From contig CAYTGM010000012.1 of NCBI GenBank assembly GCA_964437365.1, positions 62,001 to 126,000 of the forward strand: a DNA stretch of 64,000 nt, given 5' to 3'. This document shows, piece by piece, positions 17,740-26,504 of this stretch. Positions within the stretch are counted from its first letter, which is position 1, and each line of letters opens with the position of its first letter. The stretch comes from CAYTGM01 sp964437365. Lineage in GTDB: Bacteria; Sumerlaeota; Sumerlaeia; SLMS01. Below the pieces are notes generated by a model, which saw nothing but the letters and a program-made list of their open reading frames with translations, did not search any database and was not told where the DNA came from. A program made the position numbers and the translations under genes.

Positions 17740-19227
17740 TTACCGGATAAAGTTCAACAGATCCTGTTTGGTTTTCTTGCCGCTTGTCTTCTTGATCACT
17801 TTACCAGACGGATCCATGATCATATAAGTTGGAACGCGGATTACACTGTGCTGGCGCGCAAACGACTCTTCTTCACGCACGTTCAGCATCCCCAGAATAT
17901 AGTCGTTTGTGTTTCCCACAAAATCACCCGAGTTCGATAGGTTTGCGAGCTCATTCTTGGAAAACTCAATGCGATCAGAGTATATAAAGAGAAAAAGATT
18001 CTTGTTCGTCGTCTGGGCTTCAGCAAAGGCGCGATTATGATCGAGGAATGTATTCGAACGATCCTGTGCCACCTCAGGAGTTGCTTCGCCCGAAGAGGGA
18101 ACCAGCGGAAATGCGAAAACCTTTTCGTTCAAGGTTCGATAATCGTTTGCAAAGCGTCCTCCAGAAATAAAGACGGCACGGCGTTTGGGATCGAGAGCCG
18201 CCGAGGAGTAACTGCGGGCCGTAATGCTTGTGGCAACCTGCCCCCAGGGTGATATACCTTGCGATGTCAACTTACTGAACTGAATCGCTCGAATCATTGA
18301 ATCTTTTCCCTCTGGTGATCGACCACAAAACATGAAGAGCCAATCGTCTGCGGCACATGCAGAGGCAAGTTCTACGGGGTAGGCAAGCCTCATAGGACTG
18401 ACCCGCCACGGAGTCAGTTGGCCGTTCTCAAGTACTTCGGTAACATAGACTTTATTCGTAACCGATGTTACCTCTGCAGATGTCCTTCCACCAAGCGTAT
18501 AGATCGAACCATTGTGGAAATAGGCCGAGTGGTTTGTCAGCGGGGTAGGGAGCTTCGACGTTATTGACCAGTTTCCTACATCTCCGGTTCCAAGGATCGG
18601 TGCAAAGCATACGAGGTCCATCGGATGGGAAGAGGCATCTGACGTTCCGCCGATTGCATAAAGATAGCGACCGTCAGTAGCGGCTGCTGCTCCCATTCCA
18701 TTGTCCCCATTCCACCTTGAGGAGCGTTTCCATTCTCCAATTCGACCTTGTGGATCTACGCGCGCATAGACGGCGCTATTGTTTGGCGCATGATTGTAAT
18801 TGCTTCCTGGGTCGGCAGCGCCGGGAATGTCGCTTACTTCCTGTCCGCCGACGATGTAAAAATACTGATCGAGTACCATCACGTTATTACCGATGTAGAT
18901 CAAGTTAATGGGCAGCGGCTTGTTCTTGAACCACGGCTGCAGGGTATGATCATCGTTAATTTTAGCCGAGATGATCTCGTTGGTGAATCCAGAGGGCATC
19001 GGTTCGTCGCCGCTGATGATGTGAAGATAGTCGCCAACAACGACGCTTCCGTGAAGGTTACGCGGCATCGGGAGTGATTGAACTTGCTGAGCGCCAACGG
19101 TTTGCTGTGCTTGCGCTGACACTGGCAAGAGGCTGGAAGCAAGCGCGGTTGCGATGACTCCGAGAGTTACACCTTTAAGCCTCTTTCCCCATCCTTTCGT
19201 GGTACAGTTTCGTGTGAGAGTTTTCAT
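17740..19227 (-). CDS. Secreted kelch-repeat protein with C-terminal thioredoxin-like domain
   Basis: The 495-residue product starts with a signal peptide (basic TKGWGKRLKG, hydrophobic stretch, cleavage near SAQAQQ). About six kelch-like blades follow, each with a strand of the YFYIVGG, RYLYAIGG or SIYTLGG type, predicting a beta-propeller of residues ~45-380. The last ~105 residues have a thioredoxin-like layout: KNLFLFIYSDR where the active site should be, and the cis-Pro loop VPTYMIMDPSGKV. No CxxC is present, so thiol-disulfide chemistry is not expected. Propellers often bind proteins or glycans. The fusion suggests an extracytoplasmic binding role, but no substrate can be named. Confidence 0.82.
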   Translation of the reverse strand: MKTLTRNCTTKGWGKRLKGVTLGVIATALASSLLPVSAQAQQTVGAQQVQSLPMPRNLHGSVVVGDYLHIISGDEPMPSGFTNEIISAKINDDHTLQPWFKNKPLPINLIYIGNNVMVLDQYFYIVGGQEVSDIPGAADPGSNYNHAPNNSAVYARVDPQGRIGEWKRSSRWNGDNGMGAAAATDGRYLYAIGGTSDASSHPMDLVCFAPILGTGDVGNWSITSKLPTPLTNHSAYFHNGSIYTLGGRTSAEVTSVTNKVYVTEVLENGQLTPWRVSPMRLAYPVELASACAADDWLFMFCGRSPEGKDSMIRAIQFSKLTSQGISPWGQVATSITARSYSSAALDPKRRAVFISGGRFANDYRTLNEKVFAFPLVPSSGEATPEVAQDRSNTFLDHNRAFAEAQTTNKNLFLFIYSDRIEFSKNELANLSNSGDFVGNTNDYILGMLNVREEESFARQHSVIRVPTYMIMDPSGKVIKKTSGKKTKQDLLNFIR

Positions 19228-19266
19228 TGTTTTGTCTTTCCCTGTCTGGTTCTTCTACGTCTCCAT

Positions 19267-19312
19267 GCGATTGGGGTGGTAATCGCACGTAATGAATAAT
19301 AAAGTTATTATT
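19267..19312. promoter_or_regulatory. Palindromes upstream of the kelch-like gene
   Basis: An 18-bp AT palindrome, aataataa (19295-19302) and ttattatt (19305-19312), and a shorter one, gcgatt (19267-19272) with aatcgc (19281-19286), lie 40-85 bp upstream of the kelch-like gene start. They could be operator or promoter elements for it; no motif of a named regulator was recognised. Confidence 0.35.
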
Positions 19313-19474
19313 TCGGACAGGAAATTGTCAATTCTTTTGGGCGAGAAAATGTTGTAACGGGAAATAAATCAGCGCTCTTTGAAGGGTATAAAGGCTCCCT
19401 CAACAGCAAACTGTACCTTATTTCGGTCAGGGTGGCTGATTCGGAAATCAGGCGATAATTTCAAACACCTTAGA

Positions 19475-20014
19475 TTAGCTATTCACTTTAACAAAGTCGA
19501 CAAACTTCGCACACTGATCCTTCAGCATCTTTTGTGTGAAGTCATCGGTTATATTCGAGCCATCCTCGGAGATTTTCCCATTCACACCGGGGATCCAGAC
19601 TCGTTCAGGTAGCAGGTTGGCGTTTCGGTATCCAAAGATAAGCTGCAATTGCTCCACGGAACGGAACCCGCCCCAGACTCCAGCTGCCTCACCCGTAAAG
19701 GCTACACAACGTCGTTCGAAGCTCTCTGGAAACTTCAGCATATCCACAAAGTACTTCAGCACACCTGGGAAAGAGCCATTGTACTCAGGGACTACAACAT
19801 GAAGGCCATCGGCGTTCAGAATACGATCCTGAATCGACTTAAAAGAATCGGGCTTTTCTGCATAGCACTTGGGGTTAAAGAGTTCCTGCGGTAATTCTTC
19901 AAGGCTGAGCACCTGGGCATCAGCACCAAGCTCTTTGTAATATCCTTCGATAATCTTGCTGACTTTCAGAGCATTTGAACCAGGGCGGTTGGTACCTGCG
20001 ATGATTTCAATCAT
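19475..20014 (-). CDS. NAD(P)H-dependent FMN reductase family protein
   Basis: The 179-residue flavodoxin-like protein has the phosphate-binding start IIAGTNRPGSNALKVS (residues 3-18) and the flavin-contact segment VVPEYNGSFPGVLKYFVDML (about 82-101), the hallmark of the NADPH-dependent FMN reductase/azoreductase group (ArsH/SsuE/YieF-like). GEAAGVWGGFRS follows as expected. These enzymes reduce free or bound flavin and often act on quinones or xenobiotics. The gene stands alone, so the physiological acceptor is unknown. Confidence 0.9.
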   Translation of the reverse strand: MIEIIAGTNRPGSNALKVSKIIEGYYKELGADAQVLSLEELPQELFNPKCYAEKPDSFKSIQDRILNADGLHVVVPEYNGSFPGVLKYFVDMLKFPESFERRCVAFTGEAAGVWGGFRSVEQLQLIFGYRNANLLPERVWIPGVNGKISEDGSNITDDFTQKMLKDQCAKFVDFVKVNS

Positions 20015-20358
20015 GGATAAGGTTCCTTATTGAATTTTTCCATCATCGAAGCAATGTCCCGGCCCAAATTTTTGGATCAAGCCGGAAATTGTTTCAGCCA
20101 CATAAAGCTGCTTGCAAGTTGCTTGCAACCTGCATGGAACATGCATTCGGAAGCAGGTTTCAGGCAGGTACCAACCAGATTGATAGAAGGGTGTTTCAGT
20201 GAGGACCGTGAAGCCGTTGAGACGATATGGTTATACTCCCGGGGAATCCTAATCTTAGATTCAGAAATTGAGCCCAACGAAAACGGCACCCTTCGCTTTG
20301 AAAGGTTTCCAGCGGCAGGGGGATTGCCATTGTTCACATGCAGAAATTGGGTCTCGGT
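20015..20358. other. Non-coding interval of 344 bp holding repeat B
   Basis: Between the FMN reductase start and the PIN-domain gene end. Apart from repeat B copy 1 (20107-20165) I see no credible gene; the open frames here are short and lack ribosome sites. Confidence 0.5.
20107..20165. repeat. Dispersed repeat B, copy 1
   Basis: Aligns without gaps with 60176-60234; a manual count gives about 46 identities in 59. The left part is made of degenerate ~10-nt units around TTGCTTGCAA, including the palindrome ttgcaag-ttg-cttgcaa, and the right part is the exactly shared tgcattcggaagca. Non-coding. Confidence 0.7.
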
Positions 20359-20730
20359 CTAGAGAATTGCTAAATCGTATTCGCGAATCTTTGCGTCAGA
20401 AGTCACCAGGACAAGTCGCTCATGAATCGCCTGAGCGATGAGTAGTCGATCAAACGGGTCTGAATGAATTCGGGGGAGCGTGGACGTCAGAAGTGTGTGT
20501 TCAGCATGAATCGGAAGGACCTGAAAGCCGTTTTCCTCGAGCTGGTGCACCAAGTCATCAGGAAAGCTTATTTCCCCCAACTGTTGCTTGATAGTGAGTT
20601 CCCAGGTTGAAGCTGAACTGACAAAAATCTCGGAGTCTTTACTCGAAATTGCTTCTTGTTGATGTTCCTTCAATCTTCTATCAGCGCTCAACCACCACAA
20701 GAGGATATGAGTATCAAGAAGTAGCTTCAA
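20359..20730 (-). CDS. PIN-domain ribonuclease toxin (VapC-like)
   Basis: This 123-residue PIN protein has the full acidic active site: Asp6 in LLLDTHILLWW, Glu44 in SSASTWELTIK, Asp94 in DPFDRLLIAQA and Asp112 in LVTSDAKI. The family cuts RNA, often initiator tRNA or rRNA loops, when the antitoxin is degraded. DTHILLWW and DPFDRLL are typical of the PhdYeFM-associated VapC branch. The start is TTG and overlaps the antitoxin stop (TTGA), implying translational coupling. The toxin appears intact even though the antitoxin frame upstream looks damaged. Confidence 0.93.
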   Translation of the reverse strand: MKLLLDTHILLWWLSADRRLKEHQQEAISSKDSEIFVSSASTWELTIKQQLGEISFPDDLVHQLEENGFQVLPIHAEHTLLTSTLPRIHSDPFDRLLIAQAIHERLVLVTSDAKIREYDLAIL

Positions 20731-20948
20731 TCCTCTCCTCCGTCCTCTTCAGGGTGCAGATCTGATTCTTCAAAGAGGGAGTCTACTTCGAGATCCGACC
20801 CCTCGAAATATTTCGAATAACGGACCTTTCCCTCCCAGGCGCCAGGATGTCGATGCTTCCTTTCTTCTCTATAAATGATCAATCTAGCGACGGGTTTACC
20901 TGACCTTGCGATAATGACCTCTTCGCCTTTTTCGATGCTTTCAAGCAA
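20727..20948 (-). CDS. Phd/YefM-type antitoxin, N-terminus probably lost by frameshift
   Basis: The 73-residue frame from a TTG carries the Phd/YefM core EKGEEVIIARSGKPVARLII, followed by a toxin-wrapping tail rich in Glu/Asp. The usual N-terminal segment ending in AKTQLSRLLE is encoded just upstream in the same frame (from about 20969), but a TAA sits directly before it. In another frame, an ATG at 20983 with a GAGAGG Shine-Dalgarno reads MSMF and would join AKTQLSRLLE if one nucleotide were added near 20970. So either a one-base deletion, or a sequencing error, has split the gene, or a TTG-started truncated antitoxin is made. The N-terminus forms the DNA-binding dimer, so autoregulation would suffer. 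Confidence 0.7.
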   Translation of the reverse strand: MLESIEKGEEVIIARSGKPVARLIIYREERKHRHPGAWEGKVRYSKYFEGSDLEVDSLFEESDLHPEEDGGED

Positions 20949-21171
20949 TCGTGAAAGCTGGGTCTTGGCTTAAACATGGACATGTTAAAAGGCCTCTCAA
21001 GGAGTTGGTCTGGCTTGGCTAAGTCTATTCTTTTGTCAAGCGGCTTCAGATGTGACATGATTCATCTACTCCTCCAGTCAACGCTTGCCCCCTCGCCTTT
21101 GGCCCGGCCAGGAAATTGCACTCTCTGCCACGGCAGAAAAAACGACCTAAAGCCGAAAGACAGAAATACTC

Positions 21172-22032
21172 ATGACAGCTACCGAGAAAAAAGTCCTCAC
21201 ACTGGGTCATTCGCCCGACCCAGACGATGCCTTCATGTTTTACGCTCTCGCAAAGTATCTTATCGATACGGAGGGCCTCGAGTTTCAGCATATTCTTCAG
21301 GATATTCAAACACTTAATGAGAGAGCACTCAAAGAGGAACTCGATATCAGTGCGATCAGTATCCACGCCTACGCATCTGTGCTTGATAAGTATGCGTTAC
21401 TGCCCTGTGGAGCTTCCATGGGAGATAATTATGGACCGATGATCGTGGCGCCCAAGCTCTTTGATGCCAGCTCATTGAAAGATAAAGTTATTGCCGTACC
21501 TGGCCTGATGACTTCCGCCTTTCTTGCTCTCAAGCTTTACCTTGGAACCGATCAGTTCAAGTACAAGGTGATCCCTTTTGATCAGATCATGGATGCCGTG
21601 AAGGAAGGTTCCGTGGACTGTGGTCTCCTGATTCATGAAGGGCAGCTGACCTTTGAAAAAGAAGGTTTCGTGAACATCGTAAATCTGGGCGAATGGTGGT
21701 ACGAGAAGACCGATGGTTTACCGCTTCCCCTTGGTGCCAATGTGGTTCGCAAAGGACTTGGTGGAGAAATGCTGAGCCGCATTAATCGCATTTTGAAGAA
21801 GTCCATTGAATTTTCTCTCGATCCGGCGAACCGCAAAGCTGCCGTTGTTCACTCGATGCAGTGGGGCCGTGGAATGGGAGAGGATCTCGCCGATGAATTC
21901 GTTGGAATGTATGTGAATGATCTGACGCTTGATTTTGGTGATCGGGGTCGTTCTTCCGTGGAGCTTTTTCTGAAAGAGGGTCACGAAATGGGCTTTCTTC
22001 CATCGCCGGTTGAGCTTGAATTTGTCAACTGA
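21172..22032 (+). CDS. mqnD: 1,4-dihydroxy-6-naphthoate synthase (MqnD), futalosine pathway
   Basis: MqnD converts cyclic dehypoxanthinyl futalosine to 1,4-dihydroxy-6-naphthoate, a step of the alternative menaquinone pathway. The 286-residue protein has the family start LTLGHSPDPDDAFMFYAL, a two-lobed periplasmic-binding-protein fold without a signal peptide, and the conserved SIHAYASVLDKYALLPCGAS and CGLLIHEGQLTFEKEGF segments. The related MqnA (chorismate dehydratase) shares the fold, but the SPDPDDAFMF start favours MqnD. No other menaquinone gene is adjacent. It implies that the organism makes menaquinone by the futalosine route. Confidence 0.9.
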   Translation: MTATEKKVLTLGHSPDPDDAFMFYALAKYLIDTEGLEFQHILQDIQTLNERALKEELDISAISIHAYASVLDKYALLPCGASMGDNYGPMIVAPKLFDASSLKDKVIAVPGLMTSAFLALKLYLGTDQFKYKVIPFDQIMDAVKEGSVDCGLLIHEGQLTFEKEGFVNIVNLGEWWYEKTDGLPLPLGANVVRKGLGGEMLSRINRILKKSIEFSLDPANRKAAVVHSMQWGRGMGEDLADEFVGMYVNDLTLDFGDRGRSSVELFLKEGHEMGFLPSPVELEFVN

Positions 22033-22210
22033 GTTGAGAAATAAACGGTTCCATAAAATCCCCTCTGTTCGACGTGGAAAACTTTGTTTCCTTCAAGGAG
22101 ATTGAGTTGACGCGCAGAAATGGGTCAGCAGAAGGTGAGAATCATCGCCTGACAGCCTCTCGGGTGTCTGGCAAACCATTATCCTAATACCGATTTGATG
22201 TTGTTTTCTA

Positions 22211-24250
22211 ATGAAAAAAAACTGGGTCTTATTTATCGCCATCTTCCTGGCGGGATTTATCATCACGAATATCCAGCGGGTTCAAGAGCAGGCAGAGTAC
22301 GAAGAAAAATTAGCTGAGTACGAAAAACAGCTGGCTGAGTGGGAGATTACCCAACAGGCTGCTGAAGAGGAAAAGCAAAAGGCTATTGAAGAGCTTGAAG
22401 CGATTCAGAAGCAACTTGCTGGAAATGGCGAAGAATCAGTCATCTCCGTTCCAGAATCTGGTGCCAGCGACGAGCCAACCACCACCACTGTTTCCGAGTC
22501 GTCATCCGTTCCGTCGATGTCCAGCATGGACGTTGAGGACCGCTACCGCGAACTGATCGAAACAACGAATGCCATTTCCCAGGCAGAAAGTTACGTTGTA
22601 GAGACAGACCTCTACAAAGTTGTAATATCTGAACTTGGTGCACGTCCCATCAGATGGCAAATTAAGTCTTCCCGCTTTGTCTCGAACGTTCCCGAGGATG
22701 GAGTAGATCCCGAGGACCCAGAAGCGACGCTCGTTGATCTGATTCCTCAGGTTGAAGATGTCGATGCGAGAAGTTATCCGCTGGAACTGTCAGGACGCAC
22801 GGCTCGTGACTTCAACTCCAAGATCTTCTCTCTGGAACGTGAGAACGTTGAAGGCGGAGAGATCCTCCGATTTACTTCCGATGAAGTTTATGATCTCAAG
22901 GTTGTGAAAGAATACTTCTTCCGAGATGACAGCTATGTTGTTGATCTTGATGTCACCTTCATAAACGGCCCTTCCACACGGAAGTCCCTTGGGAGTGATA
23001 ATCAGGGATGGGGAATTGGCTGGCAGGGTGGTTTTGGAATGCCCCAGGCCAGTGACCGTGTTCATGGGACTGTGACAGCTGTGCTTGCTTATGATGAGAA
23101 GGTTCGAACGCGATCGGTTTCTCGTAAAAGTGAAGAGCAGCGCTATGAAGATATGGTCGACTGGATTGGTCAGGAGAAAAAGTTCTTCGCCGCCCTGATC
23201 TTTCCACTGAATGAACTCTACGCGGAAGAAGCGCGAGTGACTTTTCGACGCTCGAATGATACGAAAGAGTATCTCGAGGCCGGGGCTGTTCCTATGGATG
23301 TGGAAATGTATCATCCAAATGAGCCGCTGGCGCTTGGTGAGACGAAGGATTTCAGCTATCAACTTTATGTTGGCCCTCGAAACCTCGAGGCTTTGAATTC
23401 TGACTATCTTCAGATTTCAGCCAACGCCGTTAATCCTGCAGAACTGGTTTTTCACCAGGTTCCTCTGGGCATGTCGTTCCTTCGCCCTCTTTCACTTCTC
23501 CTGCTCAAATTGATGCGCTGGCTTCACGATCTGATCGGCATGTGGGGGCTGGCAATTATATGCACGACAATTATCGTCCGTCTGGTTCTCTATCCGCTGA
23601 CACACTGGGCGATTAAGAATCAGGCTCGAACAATGATCGAGCAGCAAAAGATCCGCCCGGAGATGGAATCGATCAATAAGAAGTTCAAAGGCGATCCGAT
23701 GAAGCGCAATCAGGCGATCATGCAGCTTTATCGCGAGCACAATGTAAACCCGCTTGGTGCTCTGCGTGGTTGCGTTCCGATGCTCTTGCAGATGCCTGTG
23801 TTTCTTGCACTTTATGTGGTATTCGCTCAAGCAGTGGAACTACGAGGTCAGGATTTTCTCTGGATTCGAGATCTCGCGGCTCCAGATCATTTTCTTTACT
23901 GGGGAATTAACATTCCATTCCTTGGTCAGTATCTCAATATTCTGCCTATCCTCATGGGGATAACCAACTATATACAGATGAATATCATGCGGATGCCTGC
24001 CAACGATGAGATGCAGGAGAAGATTCAAAAGCAGATGAGTACGATGATGCCTATCATGTTTGTTTTCTTCCTCTATGCACTTCCTTCTGGTTTGATTCTT
24101 TACTGGATTGTCTCGAACACGATCAGTATCGGACAGAGCATCATGACTAAACGGATCATTGCCAAGAATATGGCCGATCATGAAGAAGAAAAAGCTCAGC
24201 AGGTATTGGATGGAAAGAATAAAGTAGCTGGTAAAACTGCCGAGACTTGA
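22211..24250 (+). CDS. yidC: Membrane protein insertase YidC
   Basis: YidC inserts and folds inner-membrane proteins, alone or with SecYEG. The 679-residue length and layout match the Gram-negative form: a first membrane helix (about residues 5-22), then an unusually Glu/Gln/Lys-rich coiled-coil stretch (~25-75), the large periplasmic beta-supersandwich (~115-400), and five C-terminal helices with LLQMPVFLALYVVF and LYALPSGLILYWIVSNTISI. The conserved cytoplasmic loop reads PEMESINKKFKGDPMKRNQAIMQLYREHNVNPLG (split across residues ~478-511). It is followed 92 bp later by jag, the common yidC-jag pairing, but rnpA and rpmH are not upstream. Confidence 0.96.
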   Translation: MKKNWVLFIAIFLAGFIITNIQRVQEQAEYEEKLAEYEKQLAEWEITQQAAEEEKQKAIEELEAIQKQLAGNGEESVISVPESGASDEPTTTTVSESSSVPSMSSMDVEDRYRELIETTNAISQAESYVVETDLYKVVISELGARPIRWQIKSSRFVSNVPEDGVDPEDPEATLVDLIPQVEDVDARSYPLELSGRTARDFNSKIFSLERENVEGGEILRFTSDEVYDLKVVKEYFFRDDSYVVDLDVTFINGPSTRKSLGSDNQGWGIGWQGGFGMPQASDRVHGTVTAVLAYDEKVRTRSVSRKSEEQRYEDMVDWIGQEKKFFAALIFPLNELYAEEARVTFRRSNDTKEYLEAGAVPMDVEMYHPNEPLALGETKDFSYQLYVGPRNLEALNSDYLQISANAVNPAELVFHQVPLGMSFLRPLSLLLLKLMRWLHDLIGMWGLAIICTTIIVRLVLYPLTHWAIKNQARTMIEQQKIRPEMESINKKFKGDPMKRNQAIMQLYREHNVNPLGALRGCVPMLLQMPVFLALYVVFAQAVELRGQDFLWIRDLAAPDHFLYWGINIPFLGQYLNILPILMGITNYIQMNIMRMPANDEMQEKIQKQMSTMMPIMFVFFLYALPSGLILYWIVSNTISIGQSIMTKRIIAKNMADHEEEKAQQVLDGKNKVAGKTAET

Positions 24251-24342
24251 TATCCTCGGCTCATCATTTGATCGATGCACACTGGAAATTTAGTGAGTCT
24301 ATCTCATTGACGATATGGTAATAGCGAAAGGTTTCGACAACA

Positions 24343-25290
24343 ATGCGAGAAATTGAAATCGTAGCACAATCACAGGAAGAGGCGATCAAGATTGCCTCTG
24401 AGAAAGAAGAAGTCCCCGAATCAGATCTTGAAGTGATTGAAGAATATGTTCCCGATGAAATTGATCTGAAACAACTTGCTGAAGAAAAGAACCTGGAGGA
24501 GCTGCCTTCTCCGGAGAGCTATACTCTCTACCTGATCCGTTACTCCTTTAACTGGTATGTCAACCTGGCCGAGGAGTGGACCCAGGGACTCATTGAACGT
24601 TTCGCTGAGGGGGGCAAAGCAACTGCCGACCGCTTTAAGAATATCATTATTGTCAGACTTGATATACCCGAAACTTCCATTCTAATCGGAAAGAGAGGCG
24701 CAACACTCGATGCTCTCCAGCATGTGGTTGTGCGTGCTTTGCTGACTCTTGATGACAGTTTCCCAGATGTCATGCTGGATGTTGAAGGGTACCGTGAAAA
24801 GAAACTGCAACGGCTTGAGCGAGAAGCAAAGAGGGCCGCTGAACGAGCAACCAGATCCGGACGTCCCGTGTCTCTCTCTCCCATGACTCCTGCTGAACGG
24901 AAGTTTATCCATAAGACTCTATCTGACTTTAGTGGTGTTAAGACTGAGAGCCGAGGCCAGGACCGCTCTCGCCACGTGGTGGTTGAGTCATTGAACCCAT
25001 CTCCTCGCGGACGTCGGCGTGGCGGTGGTGGCGGTGGCGGAGGACAACGAAGAGGTGGACAGGACCGAGGAAACTACTCTGCACCGTCTCCGCGCAAGAA
25101 ACCGAATAATCAGCAGATCACAGATGAACAGCGCGCTCAGCTCTATGGTAATGTCAGTGATCCTGATGAACAGGTTGATACCGCCGTTGAAGGTAAGGAT
25201 TCGCTCCTTCCTAATTATCTGAAGGAGAAAGATATCCTTTCAGACAATGAGTCAGGTGACGAATACGAATTCAACGACGAAATCGAGTGA
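24343..25290 (+). CDS. jag: Jag/KhpB family RNA-binding protein with RGG-like tail
   Basis: The 315-residue product has the Jag order: an N-terminal Jag_N domain (residues ~1-45), a type II KH domain with IGKRGATLDALQHVV, and an R3H domain with MTPAERKFIHKTLSDF and the Arg/His motif DRSRHVVVE. KhpB partners with KhpA to bind many mRNAs. Unusually, a Gly/Arg tract follows (RGRRRGGGGGGGGQRRGG), then a ~65-residue acidic tail ending in DEYEFNDEIE. RGG tracts bind RNA and promote condensation in other proteins; here that is inference. The yidC neighbour supports the identity. Confidence 0.93.
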   Translation: MREIEIVAQSQEEAIKIASEKEEVPESDLEVIEEYVPDEIDLKQLAEEKNLEELPSPESYTLYLIRYSFNWYVNLAEEWTQGLIERFAEGGKATADRFKNIIIVRLDIPETSILIGKRGATLDALQHVVVRALLTLDDSFPDVMLDVEGYREKKLQRLEREAKRAAERATRSGRPVSLSPMTPAERKFIHKTLSDFSGVKTESRGQDRSRHVVVESLNPSPRGRRRGGGGGGGGQRRGGQDRGNYSAPSPRKKPNNQQITDEQRAQLYGNVSDPDEQVDTAVEGKDSLLPNYLKEKDILSDNESGDEYEFNDEIE

Positions 25291-25395
25291 TATGAAGTAA
25301 CATGATCGCTCTCCAACGAATGCTGTTGTGTCAGAATCTTGCTTGATACCAGATCGCGATTGATTCATATGGAAATCAACTATCACTGAAAGGCG

Positions 25396-26364
25396 ATGAA
25401 AACCATGGCTCGTATTTACGACGATATTACTCAGACAATTGGTAACACCCCGCTTGTTAAGCTGAATCGTGTTGCGAAAGATGTAGACGCAACAATCCTC
25501 GTGAAGTGCGAGTTCTTCAATCCGCTCGCCAGTGTAAAAGACCGTATCGGTCTGGCAATGATCGAAAGTGGAGAAAAAGCCGGAAAGATCAAGCAGGATA
25601 CGATCATTATTGAACCAACGTCTGGCAATACAGGGATCGCGCTGGCCTTCGTTTGTGCAGCGAAAGGTTACAAGCTGATCCTTACGATGCCGGAATCCAT
25701 GTCAAAAGAACGCCGCTACCTTCTCAGAATGCTGGGGGCAGATCTTGTGCTGACTCCTGCTGCAAAAGGGATGAACGGTGCAATCACACGCGCGAAAGAA
25801 CTTGTTGAAGAATACGCACCGAACTCTTTCATGCCTCAGCAGTTCGAGAATCCCGCAAACCCCGAAATCCACGCAAAGACCACAGCTGAGGAAATCTGGA
25901 ATGATACCGATGGCAAGGTAGATATACTTGTCGCAGGGGTTGGAACCGGTGGAACGATCAGCGGTGTCGGTCGCGTGATCAAACAGAGAAAACCAGAGTT
26001 CAAGGCATTCGCCGTTGAGCCAGAAGACTCGCCTGTGATCAGCGGAGGCCAGCCTGGCCCACATAAGATCCAAGGAATCGGTGCTGGATTTATTCCCGGC
26101 AACCTTCAGACGGACATCGTCGATGAAGTCGTCAAGGTCAGCAACGACGAGGCCTTTGAGATGGCTCGCCGTGTGGCCAAAGAGGATGGTATCTTTGGAG
26201 GAATTTCAACCGGTGGTAACGTAGCTGCTGCGCTGAAAGTTGCCGCACGCCCTGAGAATAAAGGAAAGCTTATTGTGACAATCGGCTGCTCCTTCGGCGA
26301 GAGATATCTTTCTACACCTCTTGCAGATGAAGCACGGGCTGTTGAAGACGCCGTCGCTACCTGA
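25396..26364 (+). CDS. cysK: Cysteine synthase A (O-acetylserine sulfhydrylase)
   Basis: CysK makes cysteine from O-acetylserine and sulfide using PLP. The 322-residue protein has the PLP lysine in NPLASVKDR (Lys48), the substrate loop TSGNTG (75-80), the PLP-phosphate loop GTGGTISGVG and the C-terminal FGGISTGGN. The length and GIGAGFIPGNL favour CysK over CysM or cystathionine beta-synthase. An ATG at 25405 (MARIYDDITQ) is an alternative start. It is followed by a strong terminator, so it is probably a single-gene unit. Confidence 0.96.
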   Translation: MKTMARIYDDITQTIGNTPLVKLNRVAKDVDATILVKCEFFNPLASVKDRIGLAMIESGEKAGKIKQDTIIIEPTSGNTGIALAFVCAAKGYKLILTMPESMSKERRYLLRMLGADLVLTPAAKGMNGAITRAKELVEEYAPNSFMPQQFENPANPEIHAKTTAEEIWNDTDGKVDILVAGVGTGGTISGVGRVIKQRKPEFKAFAVEPEDSPVISGGQPGPHKIQGIGAGFIPGNLQTDIVDEVVKVSNDEAFEMARRVAKEDGIFGGISTGGNVAAALKVAARPENKGKLIVTIGCSFGERYLSTPLADEARAVEDAVAT

Positions 26365-26406
26365 CCTTAATTATACAACTTTCCAAAACCTGTATTGAAT
26401 TCGATG

Positions 26407-26436
26407 ACCGGCCTCATTTAGAGGCCGGTTTTTCTT
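26407..26436 (+). terminator. Rho-independent terminator after cysK
   Basis: accggcctc (26407-26415) and gaggccggt (26421-26429) form a perfect 9-bp GC-rich stem with a 5-nt attta loop, followed by a T-run (tttttctt). It lies 43 bp after the cysK stop codon. Confidence 0.9.
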
Positions 26437-26504
26437 GCTTACGCTCTCTTTAGATCGAATACTTAAATACACCTTTGCGAAAGAATTAATTCGAAAGATT
26501 ATAA

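Noticed and set aside
20107..20165. CRISPR-like array
   Set aside because: The repeated units are ~10 nt, degenerate and contiguous, with no spacers; no cas gene is present in the window.
22790..23362. 190-codon open frame on the minus strand
   Set aside because: Lies wholly inside yidC in an antisense frame; no ribosome site and no family features.
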